Assembly: GCA_039111635.1 (NCBI GenBank)
Contig: JBCAQO010000011.1
Coordinates: 682,001 to 746,000 of the forward strand
Length of the DNA stretch: 64,000 nt
Direction of reading: 5' to 3'
Source of the DNA: Heterobasidion occidentale
Lineage: Eukaryota > Basidiomycota > Agaricomycetes > Russulales > Bondarzewiaceae
The notes beneath the pieces are model-generated. The model searched no databases, was not told where the DNA came from, and saw only the letters and a program-made list of their open reading frames with translations. Position numbers and translations under genes: made by a program. Shown in pieces: positions 1 through 12,528 of the stretch. Position 1 is the stretch's first letter. Each line of letters begins with the position of its first letter.

Positions 1-1894
1 CTCAACGTTGCGTTCGACAACGGTGCGGTCGAGTTCCTCAGGTTTCGTGGACAACCTCCGCCCGAGAACTATGTGGTCAATCTTCCGGTTGGGATATCCA
101 CCGAAGGAAACAAGAAAAGAAAGGCCAGCGACGAGCCAAAGGAGCGGACAGACGGCATCAAACGTCAGAAGATGGATGTTGGCGGGAAGAAGGGAATGTT
201 TTCGTTTCCTGGCAAGGGCAAAGGGAAGTATCCTCTCAGTGCAGGATTTCAATCCAAACCTAGGATCGGTCCCACCACGCATAACCCCAATTCCATCCCC
301 GTCGCCGGCGGAAACCCGACATACCAGCCGGCAGAATCTCCAGGAAAACCTGCACATGGTAAGAACAACTGGACCAAACTCTCTCAGGCTATACCTTACG
401 GCGAGGAGCGGGCATTCGGCCCACCCCCACGTCAGATGGGTTATATGCCTGCTGCGAGCAGCTCTGGGTTTCCGATCGAGCCAGGCGAGGTGCGCGCATC
501 TCCTCACTCGAGGTTCCCGCACCCCCACCCAGACCCGTTCGCGATCCCGCATCCGAGTGCGCCCCCGCCCTACTTCTACGCGGCTGACGAGCCCGCTGGT
601 CCCTACCACGCCCCCCCTCCAGCGTACGTATCGCGTCCTCCCTACGATGTGTATCCGAGCCCGCCTCCCGGTGGTGCGTACCCACCGGCGGACTACGCGG
701 CGGTCGTTCGGGATCCATACGACGAGTACGGGCGACCGTACTACGATGGGGATCCCGATCCCGTGCGAAGGCCGTACGGGCCGTACCCGGGCCCGCAGTT
801 CTATCACGAGCCCCCGTATCACGACGCATACGCACACCATGCGCGCGCGCCGCGGCCAGAGCGCACGCGGTATGGCAGGCGCGCGCATGCGCCGGGATAC
901 GAGGGCGCGCCGGCGCGCGAGGGCGAGGAGGCTCCTAGGATCTGGGAGCCCGGTCCTCATGCGCACCGCGCGAAGAGCTCTGGTGCGTCGTTTGTGCCGT
1001 CTGTGCCGTCCGCGCCTCGATCTGCGCAGACGAGCGAGAGCCGTGATGTCGAGCCTTCCGCCGCCGGTGCAGACGAGCGGTCTGTTGCTTCTGCCGCTGC
1101 TTCTGTCGCTGCCTCTGCCTCTGCCTCTGCCTCTGCCTCTGCCTCTGAACATTCGAATTCCGTGTCCGTCTTGGGTTTGACATCTGAGCAGCCGTCTCCG
1201 TCCCTCGCGTCTCCGTCAGAGGCAGAGTCTCCGCAGAGCAAAGCTCCGGAGATAGCTCGTGTTTTCCCGCCGGTTTACGATGTATCTGCACCCGCCGGCG
1301 TGTCTCCTACTCTTGTGCAGGGGCCTGCGGATTCTGTGATTCACGAGCCTGTGTCTGTGCGCGACGAGAAGCAGGTGAAGCAGGAGATCGACGAGCCTCG
1401 TGTTTCCCCCGACGTGCCTGGTGCCCGGGCCACCGCAGCGGCAGCCGTGCGCATTCCCACTGGACCTAGGAAGAAGAAGAAGAAGAAAGAGCCTATCGTC
1501 GAGGCAGAGCTGCCCCCCTCCCCCAATGCCAAGGCAACAGATGCATCCGAGAAGGCCGACAGGCCTCGCAGGGCCGCTCTGGAAGGTAAGTATGCCAACC
1601 CCACATCTCTCGCGTTCCGTCTGTCTCATTGTCATATCATACCTCACCCACGCCCGCGTCGCACCGCCTTGTTCAGAATACTGTGCGAAAGCGGGCATCT
1701 CGCCGCTGCGGTTCTGCGAGAGCGTCGCGAGCGACGAGGGGGGCGAGAAGCGGTACAAGCTGTGGGTGATCGTGGGGAACGAGCGGATGGAGCTCCCGAC
1801 GACGTTCGCGAGCGTCGTGGATGGGCACGAGAAACTGTCGAGGCAGATTTTGAAGAGGCTGGGGGGCGGGCCGAAAAAGGCGAAGGCGCCATAG
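1..1894 (+). CDS. 5'-partial Pro/Tyr-rich protein of unknown function
   Basis: The frame is open from base 1 with no start codon, so the N-terminus lies outside the window. Two exons can be read: 1-1585 and 1677-1894, joined across a 91-nt intron with a GTAAGT donor and a TTCAG acceptor, giving at least 600 residues. The visible part begins with a Lys/Arg-rich stretch. A long Pro/Tyr/Ala-rich disordered region follows, then a Ser-Ala repeat near codons 360-385, a VKQE sumoylation-type motif near codon 459, and a run of six lysines near codon 491 that could act as a nuclear signal. After the intron comes a compact conserved-looking tail containing KLWVIVGNERMELPTTF, which vaguely recalls a double-stranded-RNA-binding fold. 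The make-up suggests a nuclear regulatory protein, but I do not recognise the family and assign no function. Confidence 0.8.
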
Positions 1895-3972
1895 CGCCTG
1901 CCGCGTGTTTGAACGAAACGGGGATTTTTTTGACTTGCTCTCTTGCTCTGCGAATTTTGTTGTCCTTGCACCACCTGCTCTGATGTCGTCGTGTACATGC
2001 TCGGATCTATCAACCAGTCACGAATATTTCACTGTACTTCTCTATCCTCTTTGTGGCTTTCGGACCTGATAGCATGAGTGTATGTGCAGGCGCAACGTAC
2101 GTGTTTTACTTCTCCTCCCCCTTTCTCGAGCTCGACCTGGACGCGGGTCATCGCTGAACATATTTTCATTAGCTCGTGGACGCAAGACAACATGTCGGGA
2201 TGCACCTGGTCTTCGACAATCGAGTTTCCTACGGTGAGCAGATTTTCTACATTGTTTACTGTGACCCTCCCGGATCGTTGCACGCAAAAACGCGACAGAT
2301 GATGTTCTAATTAATCAGACTCCGATGTCCCATGTGGACAAACTTCAGATCACACAAGCTGATTCCGTTTTGCGATGCCGCGTCTGCTCTTCTTTTCTCT
2401 TCGCCGAGTTGGGACTGGTTTGACATTGATGCTGATTATCTGTGCAAGGGCCAACTTTTGAGCCTCGACTTCAAGCGTCGAAGGGCATGGCCCGGATCGA
2501 CCCACCGACCTCGAACGTCCGCTGTCGCCGTGTCCGCTGCGAACGATCCGCCGAATCGCTGTCGAGGCATTGGACTACATACTTCGCGTCCCGCTCCGTC
2601 TCGAGTAAGCGCAAGCAGACGTCGAAGTGTCAGGGTCCTTCCGTCGACTCTTCTGCCGAGCGATGAAGCTTGCAGCTTGACGCGTGACGAACGTCGATGG
2701 ATCCCCGACCGCGGAGCCATCGCCGCCGCCGGCGCGCGTTTCGCCTGCCCGTCGGCCGTTCTCGAACGTCGGGCGCGGCGATCCAGCGACACCTGCGACG
2801 AGAAATGCTCGCGCCTCGGGGAGCGCGGATGCCGCCGCCGAGTTTGGCATTGCCTGGAGCGGCTCGCGCGCCACGCTGGCTCGAGCTTGATAGACGCGAG
2901 TTACTTACACATCCACACCGCTTCGAGAGTCCAGACTGGACGCGAATTCGAGGTCCTCGTCCGGGAGCAAATCGACTGCGCGAGCGTTGGCGTTGACGAT
3001 AGAGTATTTTGGGCCGCTTCGACGACGCGGGTATGCGATAGGCTTTCTACGCGCCGGGCGCTGCTCTCATCGCTGTGAACGCTTTATCGCGCCTGTGCAC
3101 TCCTGTAACGACTTGCTTGCAGCGATCGTGCGGGGTAGACAGTCCCATAAGGAATAGCGAGTTCTATTTCGGGGCCGACAGGATCTGCCAGTGCCCAGTG
3201 CGTTCCCCACGGACGCTACGGAGATAAGCACATGCACTCTACATGAGAAATCAATGTCCCCCTGCGCGCATCATGACGCGGACGCGTCGGGCATGGTCGG
3301 TGGCACGATGCGCCGCACTAAGCTGCACTGCACCCGCGCATGTATGCGCCCGGCCTGGACGTGCGCCGATCGATGCTGTGCCTCGACAATGTATTGCTAG
3401 GCGCCGGGTCCCACATGGATCCACACGGCGCCCTATCCGCACGTCATCCCAAGCTGGCCCTGGGCACGTCGAACGCTGGGCATCCGAGGAGGAGCGGCGC
3501 ACGACGCACGTGCGGATCTGCCGGCGTCGCGTCGAGGCGTTCGGGGTGCACGCACGGACGTGGAGGATCGGTTCGGTCGGGGAGGACGATCAGGGTGCAG
3601 CGCGCGGCTCGTCCCGGCGTCGCGTGCGCGATTCATTAAGTTACTGTATGTGTGGTGTGTGCGATCATGCGTCATGGGCCGGGCAGCGCGTCGATGTGGA
3701 CAGATGTGGGTCCAGGGGTCGCCCCCACCCAGCGCCACGCGTCACGTCAACGTCAACGTCGGCGCCACTGTTCGCGCATGCCACGCCGCCGCTCGCGCAT
3801 CCGCGGTGCATCACTTACCACTGTCGGTCGTCCCCCGAAAGCTCGCATCGTCCATAATCGGGGCGCCTCCATACCCGTCGCTCGACCGTTACTCCGTCAA
3901 CGCATTCCCGTCCGTCCCCAGCTCGTCCAAACGCGCACAGGCGGCGCGGGATCGGATCGTCGGACGCCCGTC

Positions 3973-4003
3973 ACCTGCCTACCTGCCTACCTGCCTACCT
4001 GCC
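3973..4003. repeat. CCTGCCTA microsatellite
   Basis: About four tandem copies of an 8-nt CCTGCCTA unit, followed directly by a short CCCGCCAG repeat. Confidence 0.85.
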
Positions 4004-4930
4004 CGCCAGCCCGCCAGCACCCCAGCGATCTCTGAGACACGAGAGGAACATTCCAGCGATTCCCGAGCATTCCCGGCGATTCTGATGGCCCCGGCGTACT
4101 GTACGAGTACACAGGCCAGACAGTAGCAAACAGTGGCCTAGGTGACCTGCACGGCGTGTCACGCCTCTGCGAACCTGATCTGCATTCGTGCTCGCGAGAG
4201 AAGCCGCGGTCAAGCGAGATCTGAAAACACAGTATTTGCTCAGTATTTGCTCTCCCCGCTCACGGGAGTCTCACGGGACAGGGCAGCACAGGGCAGGGCA
4301 GCATAGGCTAATAGGGCAGGGCGCAAGGGCAGGGCAGCAAGGGCGCAGCGCCGGCGCGTCGAATTCGAAATCCACGCGAGAGCCCCCTTCTTCTCAGTCC
4401 TTCTCCCGCTCTCGTAAGATCCCGCAGAAGCAGCAGAAGCCCGCAGAAGCCCGCAGAGCACATGCCTGGGATCCGGACGTGTGAGGCTTGCGGTTCTGTT
4501 TGGGGCTGCCTGCGGCAGGGGCGATCTGTAAAAACTGTACTGTGCTCGTCCCGTATGAAATAAAATGCAATGAATCTGGAAGGGCGATTGGGAGGATCAG
4601 CCGGGCGAGCGCGAGGCGCCGGTGACGCGCGTTTCTACGCAGAGCGCGCGTGTATATGCATTTCTATCGCGAGCGCAGGATCTGTTCGCACATAGATACT
4701 CGAGTGGGTAACAGGGTAGAAGGATCGCTAGGTATTGATATCCCCGGCGAGTATGCGCGCGCGAGGGGCGCCTTTCTGCCATCGGAATGCTAGATGGTCG
4801 ACATTTGAACTCGCTGTTGTCCGCGGCCGGCCGTGAGAGAGTGACGGCGCGACCAAGCGCTCTGGAAAGAGAAGGCCCAGGTCAGGACACAGTGCTCAGG
4901 ACCATTCGATGTGGGCGCGCATCAGACTCG

Positions 4931-4951
4931 CCAGCCAGCCAGCCAGCCAGC
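4931..4951. repeat. CCAG microsatellite
   Basis: Five tandem CCAG units, followed by a short CCG run. Confidence 0.85.
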
Positions 4952-6360
4952 CGCCGCCGCGGCGATGGCGGTCGTGCGGTGCGACGCCACGCGCCGTCGG
5001 TGCGCAGACGGGGAGGAGCTGATGAGCACTTGGGGACGTTTGCGAGCGCTTGGGTTGGTTTCGGAGGGACGTGTGTAGGAGGATCAGAGCAAATATCAGA
5101 AGGCGGCGATCGGACGCGTGCGGGGAGGGCCCGATGGGGCGTCTGTTTTTACGGGCTCGCGCGATCGTTGAACGGGAGCCGCATTACACCGTCGTACAGT
5201 ACTGTACATGGAAGACTGGGGATGGAACTTTGGGGCGGGCCGCGCGCGTACCTGCTTGCGACGAGGGGACTTTATTGCTTGCTGATGATGGGAGCAGGGG
5301 TTGCTTATGTGTATGAGCAGCAGGCACATACATCTGGAACATCGATTTTGTCTCGAGAGCGTGCTTCGTGCTGGGCAGGCCGAGTCCGCGAGCTGGATAT
5401 TGTATGCAACGAGATACGGAGTCCGTCCCGGAAGCTAGCGAGAGAGGGAGAGGGAAAGAGGGAGACATGACGAAAACTGCACGTCAAACTAGCGAGTGAT
5501 TGATGGATGGATGGACGGCTCGAGCGGACTGCGAGCACGCGGTTGGTGTGCGAACAGACGCTGCTACTGACATGGAGCCTCCAGCTGCCTCCAGGCCCTA
5601 GGACGTGGTCCACCGGGACTGCGTGGGAGACGGTGGGCAGGTGTCCACGCTGTTTATGCTGCGTAGCGTAGCATAGCGTCGCGTCGCGCAACGCAACACA
5701 CACACCCGTATGCCTGGTTCCCGTGGAAGCTGCGCCGACATGCCCTTCCGCAGGGTATTACAATAACAAAGAGACTCGCTGACGACGAGCGAGACGACAG
5801 ACGACGCGCGCAATGCGCAGGCTGGCGACAGAGTTGCAACAGCTGCAGCAGCAGACCACAGCAGACCGGTGTGCTGGTGCCAAGCAGGGAGCACGTTGGA
5901 ATTGGAACGTTGGTGGGGTACCGGGAGGATTGGTTCTTCCGGTGGAAGGAGAAGGTGGGAAAGGAAGTGGAAGGGCTGGAAAGGGCCGAGGGCCGGAGAG
6001 TCGGTCGCCCGGCCGGCCGGCGGTTCGGATTCGGCGGCGGCGGCAGCGATGCTGACGTCGAGCGTCGCGTGGACGGACTGTGGACGGTCGGTGCATGCAG
6101 CGCCGCACCTTTACAGTTTTCTGACCCAGTGCACCGCAGCGTGCAGCACGCGCGGGGCCACAGTGGACTGGTGCGGCGCGCGTTGGGCATGTGGAGGGCA
6201 GGCTTGGGAGGAGCGAATCGGGCGGGGGGGAGACGCGGTCAAGTGTCGCGGGCGCTCTAGATAGGGAGTGATCGCGTGCCTCGCGGCTTATCGTCTCGCG
6301 TGGACCCCGAAGTCGCACCTCCGCCACCGCGGCCGCTCCATCTTCCGCCGCCCGGTCCCT

Positions 6361-6479
6361 TGCTATATTTTACTTACCCTCCTTCGCTCCCCTGTCCCCT
6401 TCCCTTCCTCCTCCATCCTCAAAGGGCTCCGGCGCCTTCCATACCCCCCCCCACCCTCTCTACCCCCGTCGTCGCAGAT
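6361..6479 (+). promoter_or_regulatory. Promoter and 5' leader of the purine permease gene
   Basis: A TATA-like TGCTATATTTTA at about 6361-6372 is followed by roughly 100 nt rich in C and T, including long CCCTTCC and CCCCCC runs, up to the start codon at 6480. Pyrimidine-rich leaders of this kind are typical of well-expressed genes in filamentous fungi. The start site itself is inferred. Confidence 0.5.
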
Positions 6480-9257
6480 ATGATCACCTTCTTCGACAGG
6501 CTCAACGCCCAAGTATGTTGTGATGCGCTTTTCCCTCGCAGATCGGTTTGTTGGTCGGCGCAGGTGCTGATCTGCGGCGCGCTTTGTAGGTGGCGAACTC
6601 GATTGTCGGCCGGTGGTTTCAGTTGGAGGGCTCAGGCGTGGAAAAGGAGCGCGAGGGCTCCCGGTTTCTTGTGCGTGAATCTTCTTTCAATATGTGCAGA
6701 ATTCCCTCTCTCTCCCCCTCCCTCTCCCCCCTCCCCCCCTTCTTTTAAATCATAGCAGTCGCGTCGTCGGATGATTGCTGACCTCGCTATACTTTCAGAC
6801 TGAAATTCGTGCCGGTATAACAACATGGGTACGTCTCGTCTTTCGCTCTGTCGCTCGCCGGTGATCTAACGGATATTGACTCTGCAGGCCGCGATGGCGT
6901 ACATTGTAAGCTCCCCCCTCCCTGCTGGTGACAGTCATGAAGTCCCCTCTCCCCTCGTATTCTTGTCGACATTCTTTCCCACTTCCCTTGGCCTCGTCCC
7001 CCTTTCCCATTCGGCATTCCCCTTTAACCTATCTGACCCCTATCCTATTCGCCAGATCTCCGTAAACGCGTCCATTATCTCTGATTCTGGTGGAACGTGC
7101 GTGTGTGCGACCAACGACGGATGTACAACGGACGCCGCCTACGCTCTCTGCGTGACCGAGGTCCGGAGAGACCTCATCACGTCGACCGCCGCGGTTTCTG
7201 CCCTCGCGAGCGCGCTCATGGGTTTCTTCGCAAACCTGCCGGTCGGGATGGCGCCTGGGTTGGGATTGAACGCTTACGTGCGTGGGCTACGGGATTTTGA
7301 CGACGCTCGACGGGGGGTGCTGACCTTGACTCGGGGGACTGCAGTTCACATACTCTATCGTCGGGTTCCACGGGACGGGACTGATCTCGTACCGCGAGGC
7401 CCTCGCGGCTGTGTTCATGGAAGGGTGCGTCTTGTTCCTCATCTGGCTGCTCCCCGCACGCCACGCCCGATCTGGGCGACGTCTAGTCCCGCGATTCCTT
7501 CCCGCTTCCGAACGCGCGCTGTCTCCCGTTTGGGATGGCGTTTGTCTCCGACGCGGCTTCTGGATCGTCGCGCGTGACGTCGTGCACGTGCCCTTGGGTC
7601 GAGCGGACGTGCTAACGCTTCCGTTCTGATCTTCTCCAGCTGGATCTTCTTCGTTCTCTCTCTCCTCGGCCTCCGCCAATGGCTCGCCCGCGTCATGCCG
7701 CAATCCCTCGTCATGGCCGTCGGCACTGGCATCGGTCTCTTCATCGCGTGCGTCGTCTCTCGTCCCCCTTTCAGCACATCCATGCTCACGCGCCTTCGCA
7801 CAGTTTCATCGGATTGTGTACGTGAACTCATTTGTCGTATTGGCTCTCGCGTTCTGACCTCGAGGCTCTCCCCCGCCCGATTAGCGTCCGGCGGACTTGG
7901 CGTCGTTGGCGGTGACACCACAAATTTCGTCGGCCTGGGCGGGTGCTTGCCCGAAAACTACGTCAGCGACGACCTTGCGGGTTATTGCGCGCGCGGCGTG
8001 CTCAGGAACCCCACGGTCTGGTTGGGTATCTTTGTCGGCGGGTGAGTTGGTCTCTGCCGCCTGGCGCTCTTTCCCCGCCCACTGACTTGACCCTTCCGAT
8101 AAGCTTTTTAACCGTCTTCCTCATGATGTACCGCGTCAAGGGTGCGATCTTGATCGGCATCTTCCTCACCTCCATCATCTCCTGGCCGCGCCCAACGGCA
8201 GTCACCTTCTTCCCGCACACGGCCGCCGGCGACGAGGCATTCGACTTTTTCAAGCAGGTTGTCGCCTTCCGGCCCCTCGACCGCATCGGCAACGCCATCG
8301 ACTACAACTACGGCAACGGCCACGTGTGGTACGCGCTCATCACGATGTTGTACGTCGATATTCTCGACACGACCGGTACGCTGTACTCTATGGCCAAGTT
8401 CGCCGGGTTGAGAGACCCCGTGACGCTCGACTTTGAGAGGAGCACGGTGGCGTACTGCGTGGACGCGTTCTCGATCAGTATGGGCGCCTTGATGGGGACG
8501 AGTCCGGTCACGGCGTTCATCGAGAGCGCGACCGGTATCTCTGGTGCGTGCCCCATTTTGCTTGCAAAATGACCCGTGAAGCATCTCTGACGCGTCCGAT
8601 GTCTCAAGAGGGCGGCAAGACGGGCATCACTGCGATCGTGACGGGCATCATGTTCCTCATCTCGGTCTTCTTCGCACCCATCTTCGCGTCCATCCCATCC
8701 TGGGCTACCGGTGGCGCGCTCGTCATCGTCGGCACGCTTATGATCCGCAACGTGCGCGATATCAACTGGGACTACATCGGCGACGCCGTTCCCGCATTCT
8801 TGACGATCATCATCATTCCGTTGACATACAAGTACGCGTCTCACATGTGTTCCTCCTGTACTCGGTTTTGACTGAAATCTCTTCGTGACACAGTATCGCG
8901 TATGGAGTCATCGCGGGCATCGTCTCGTATCTCCTCCTGAATGGCATCCCCTGGATCCTCCGCAAGGTCTCCAACGACCGCATCGTGCCTCCAACATACG
9001 GTTCTGCAGAGCCTTGGGTCATCCCGCCTGGCAGCATTGTCCCTGGATGGATGTACGTGCTCCGCCGGTCATCCTACTCACGTTCTCGTTGCTCATAGTC
9101 TTGACGCAGTCGCGCGATCACCGGCTATCGCGGATCGCGCTCTACCGACCTTCCGCTTGAGCCGCGCCCCTCAACGCGCGGGCGCTCGCAGTCCGTCGAC
9201 ACGGCGTCGCAGGACCACGCGCTCGGTCAGAAAATCATCGACATGGGCGAGAAATAA
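6480..9257 (+). CDS. azgA: AzgA-type purine (adenine/guanine/hypoxanthine) permease
   Basis: Thirteen exons join in frame: 6480-6512, 6590-6670, 6799-6828, 6888-6905, 7056-7277, 7345-7424, 7640-7747, 7804-7817, 7885-8041, 8104-8543, 8609-8831, 8894-9052 and 9110-9257. They give 570 residues, the usual length for the fungal AzgA family of proton-coupled plasma-membrane purine transporters (NCS2/AzgA-like). Family signatures are clear: GSRF then TEIRAGITTW AAMAYI early on, NLPVGMAPGLGLNAY, ILDTTGT near residues 335-340, and GTSPVTAFIESATGI at about 379-393, the substrate-binding region with Glu388. Many hydrophobic segments alternate with short loops, and a Ser-rich cytosolic tail ends in MGEK. 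The start was chosen because MITFFDRLNAQ joins in frame to VANSIVGRWFQLEGSG. The 14-nt and 18-nt exons are unusually small. No stop or frameshift is seen, so the gene should be functional. Confidence 0.93.
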
Positions 9258-10283
9258 ACGAGGGATGTGGTGTCGGGGTCGCTCCACCCCCGACCATTTC
9301 GCACATCTCCCTCGCGTCTCTCGCTCCTCACGTCCGCGTCTTCCGTACACTCCGCGGGGTCGTCGGCCTGCGACTGTTTCTTTTTCTTTTCCGTTGTCCC
9401 GCTCCTCCGAGCGGGGGTGTAAGCAAGACGTTGTAGGATGGCCAGGACGGACGGGAGCGGTGGCGGTTATCTAAGTATTTATCTATTCGAGGGGGCTGTT
9501 GTTGTTGTTGACGTTGTTGTGTTCTCGTTCTGCGACGCGTGTAGCGGTGTCCGAGTCCCTTTCCTTTCCCTTCCTTACCTTGCCTTTCCTTTTTATCCCT
9601 TACCATCGTTCTTACCTGCTTTTTTTGGCGATGTTGTCCGATATATGTTTAATAGCGCTTTCAGGTTTCGATCTTCGTCCTGTGTCTTTTGGTGGGGTTT
9701 GCGCTCGTTTATCTTTCTCATTCTCTTTTTTTTTTGAGCCCGTGTGTTTTGCTCCCGGTGGCGGTGGTGGAGGGGGAAAGGGCGCGTTACTTGGACGGAG
9801 GGAGAAGTGCAGAAGGTGTATAGAGTGGCGCGGACTCACGTGGCTAGCTACGTAGGTACTCATGCGGACTCGTAATTACAGCAAAAATGTGCTCGCAGCG
9901 GCAGCATCATCAGCAGAAGAGGGCTCACAAGAGTTTAATGATCCAGAGACGTGGTTGCGTCTGGTATCCTACCTGAGAGTAAACGCGCCTCAGCTGGTCA
10001 CCGACTCGAGCCCCGATGCGACGGTCTCGTGTTCTTTTATCTCCCAATTTTACTCGCGGAAGACACGGACTTCGCGCGACTCATAAGTATGTTGAGCTTC
10101 ACAGCTTCACACTCGGAGTCGTAAAACAATTGACTTTGAACCGCTACATGAATTTGCAAGTCGCTGGAGTAGTAGTACGTACGCTATCCCAGCTCGAGAT
10201 CTTCCGGTGATTTTACAACTAACGTGTTCCGTATGTACATCCCTCGAACAAGTTTATTTAGGACGAGCCTTGCCCTTTCCCTT
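9258..10283. other. Intergenic region between convergent genes
   Basis: This holds the 3' untranslated regions of the permease gene (plus) and of the gene ending at 10284 (minus). It contains T-rich runs near 9730 and G-rich runs near 9765, but no coding potential that I trust. Confidence 0.6.
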
Positions 10284-11924
10284 TCAACTGGGAGCTGGAG
10301 AATGTTGAGGGAGAACGATTTGCGGTAGGGTCTCGAAGAGAGACCCAAGGACGGCGCGAGGTTCGTCGTGGTCGGCACCTGTGCGCGCAGGCGGGGTGTC
10401 GAATATGGGTTGGCGAGATGGCCCGGCAGCTGGCATGGACACGTCTTCGTCGCGAGCGCCTCTCCTAGACGGGGTCGAGGGGGTCTGCTGCTCCGCAAGA
10501 AGGTCGTTTAACGCAAGCAGGGCCTCAACGGACTGCATGATCGTGTTCTGGAAGACTTCCCCACGAGGAGTCGATGGGAGCGGTGGGGACGAGGGAGGGG
10601 AAGTCAAGGGAGACATGGGAGCATCCTTCGAGACGCTCTTTTCTGCCCTTTCTCTATGATATGCGTCCCGTCGAGCCTCTTCTTCTTCTTCTTCTAGAGC
10701 TTGTAAGACCTCTTTGGCCTTCTGTGCTGCTAGTTGCATTGCTCGCGCGGTCTCTGCTCGGACGTCTGATCTCGTGCGGGAGCGCGTCTGGATCGGAGAA
10801 AATAGGGCCGTTCGTGCTGTCTTGCGAGGTCTGCCTTCAGATTGTGTGAAAGATGACCCGGCCGCTGACGGTGCGTCAGGAGGACCCGTCTGAGTGGAAG
10901 CGGACGGCGAAAGTCTTTCTCGTTCATTATCCAATGCATCCGAAACCAGATTCCGCCCCCTCACCTGTAATCGACCACAACAAAGGCAATTAGGTACATT
11001 ATGAGACTGCATAGTGACAGTAAAACTTACCAATGACTGTTCCGAAGGTTCAGGGGCATTGGGTGGGACACGGAACAACGAGGGCTCCTCAAAGTGGCTA
11101 CAAAGCTTTGCTGAGGAGTCGGCGACAACACTGAGTGCCCGGAGGTACAAAGGATTGAGACCTTGGCCGACCATGAACATAGGCACATTGAAGTATAAGA
11201 CATCAGGGACGATAGAGATGGGATCTCCTATGTCCTCAAGAGCCCTTGCTTTGAGAGTAGAATCTGCCCTCGCTCGTTTTTGAGGAATGGTGGTCGGAGC
11301 AGGCTGTACATTGGGCACAGACCCGATTGGCCTAGTATACTTCAGAAGCGAGAAAAAAGCGGCGACCATGACGAACGCGTAGTGGACGTCACCATCGAAG
11401 CGCTGAAAGGAGAATAATGCTTGTTCATTGACCTGGATAATTGCACCCATGAATGCCATATCCGCAGCCACCATAATTGATTCCAGGGTATCGGTGGTGT
11501 CGCCGAGACCGAATGCACTATCCCATTGGCGTCCCAATATAGGCTTGACTTCTATCCAGAAAATTAGACTGGGAGGAAGAGAAAGTTCGGCGATAATAGC
11601 TGCAAAATCCGGAATCCTTCGGGAATGGAGTCTCTGGCTATCGTGTGCTCCTATGAAGTGTGAGAAGTATGGCTGTGGATGGCAGCTGAAGGAAATAGTA
11701 GGCAAGAGGGGCTTCCAGTCAGAGCAGTACGATGAGAGAGAGAGATTATGGAAGGCATATGAAGCTGGTTCAAACTGATAACTGTTTGCTGCATGAGCAA
11801 GCAGAATGTGTAGATCACGCTCGATCCGCATACGTTCCAAAATGATTCTGTCCTATTGTCAGACGATCAGCCATGTGAGAGGAACGACAAGCCATGCAGC
11901 ACATACGTCATTGGCTGTTGCCAT
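10284..11924 (-). CDS. Hypothetical protein with PD-(D/E)XK-like residues and a coiled-coil tail
   Basis: Read on the minus strand as three exons: 11924-11907, 11852-11031 and 10964-10284, giving 506 residues. Exon 1 encodes only MATAND. The 54-nt first intron has a GTATGT donor and a CAATAG acceptor. The second intron (10965-11030) has GTAAGT and TTACAG, is 66 nt and has no stop, so an unspliced reading is also open. Residues 83-110 read HSRRIPDF, a hydrophobic stretch, then FWIEVKPI. This places Asp88, Glu107 and Lys109 in the order of a PD-(D/E)XK nuclease core, a fold common in basidiomycete-specific families. The second half is low-complexity, with a Glu-rich coiled coil, Pro/Ser-rich segments and basic patches. 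The role is unknown; nuclease activity is inference from three residues only. It shares a divergent promoter with the gene at 12529. Confidence 0.75.
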
Positions 11925-12528
11925 AATGAAGTCGTTCGAGTGTTGGTGATGCCAGTGACAGGTGTCCTTGGAAACATTGTCCGATACCTGCTTTTAAGTG
12001 TTTAAGCCATTTGGGGTTGACGTCTGCTTGTTCCGTTCTGGGATAGCATTTTGCACCGCTTTAGGATTCCGCTTTGTTCATTCGTATGGCGGGAACTGTT
12101 CGTCACATGCATTCCTGGTCATACTGTGCTAGAACAAGGCGACCAAGGACAGGCAGAGAAACAAGGGCATGTGTTCAGGCGACCAGGCCGTTGAGACAAT
12201 AGGATAACAGGGTTCGGCACACAGACGATTGCAATCTTTTGAGTTGATCAGCACCGGGGACTAATAGTTCAGCACTACAACGAGGACCATGTGAATAATA
12301 TAATGGCGCAACACAGCGCAACACCTTCTCTGATCATCTGATCATATTAATATACAAGGTCAATGAGAGGAGACGAAGAGTAGACGAAGGTTCTTCACTG
12401 TTGAGTCACGATAGTGTCACGATTCGTCCGCCTCTGTATATAAGGTCGAATCAGTAGCTGGTGGCCCGCGTGTGAGAAACCACAATACTCGCTTTACTAC
12501 CGTCTTATCCGCTCCTACCCTTTCAAGG
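11925..12528. promoter_or_regulatory. Divergent promoter region with TATA box at 12437
   Basis: Bidirectional intergenic DNA between the minus-strand gene starting at 11924 and the plus-strand gene starting at 12529. A TATATAAGG box lies at 12437-12445, about 85 nt before the plus-strand start codon, followed by a C/A/T-rich leader. No equally clear box is seen for the minus gene. Confidence 0.6.

Larger units (their letters stand above)
1895..6360. other. Gene-poor GC-rich interval
   Basis: This 4.5-kb stretch holds no coding region that I can support. Several long open frames exist on both strands (for example 2332-3078, 3560-4126 and 4787-5470), but their peptides are Arg/Ala/Pro-rich, show no domain, overlap each other in several frames and lack credible introns. 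That is what high GC content produces by chance. It contains simple repeats, a run of AGGGC-type repeats around 4280-4350, and an imperfect CGTAGCATAGCG-type run at about 5660-5700. It may hold untranslated ends or a long noncoding RNA, but I see no direct evidence for either. Confidence 0.5.

Noticed and set aside
2332..5470. Long open frames (248, 204, 188 and 227 codons) in the GC-rich gap
   Set aside because: They overlap in several frames, are compositionally what GC-rich DNA gives by chance, and show no domain, signal or intron structure.
10965..11030. Segment with a CLCCGRLQ-type peptide inside the minus-strand gene
   Set aside because: It is a 66-nt stop-free intron with strong GTAAGT and TTACAG sites; reading it as protein would add a spurious Cys-rich stretch.
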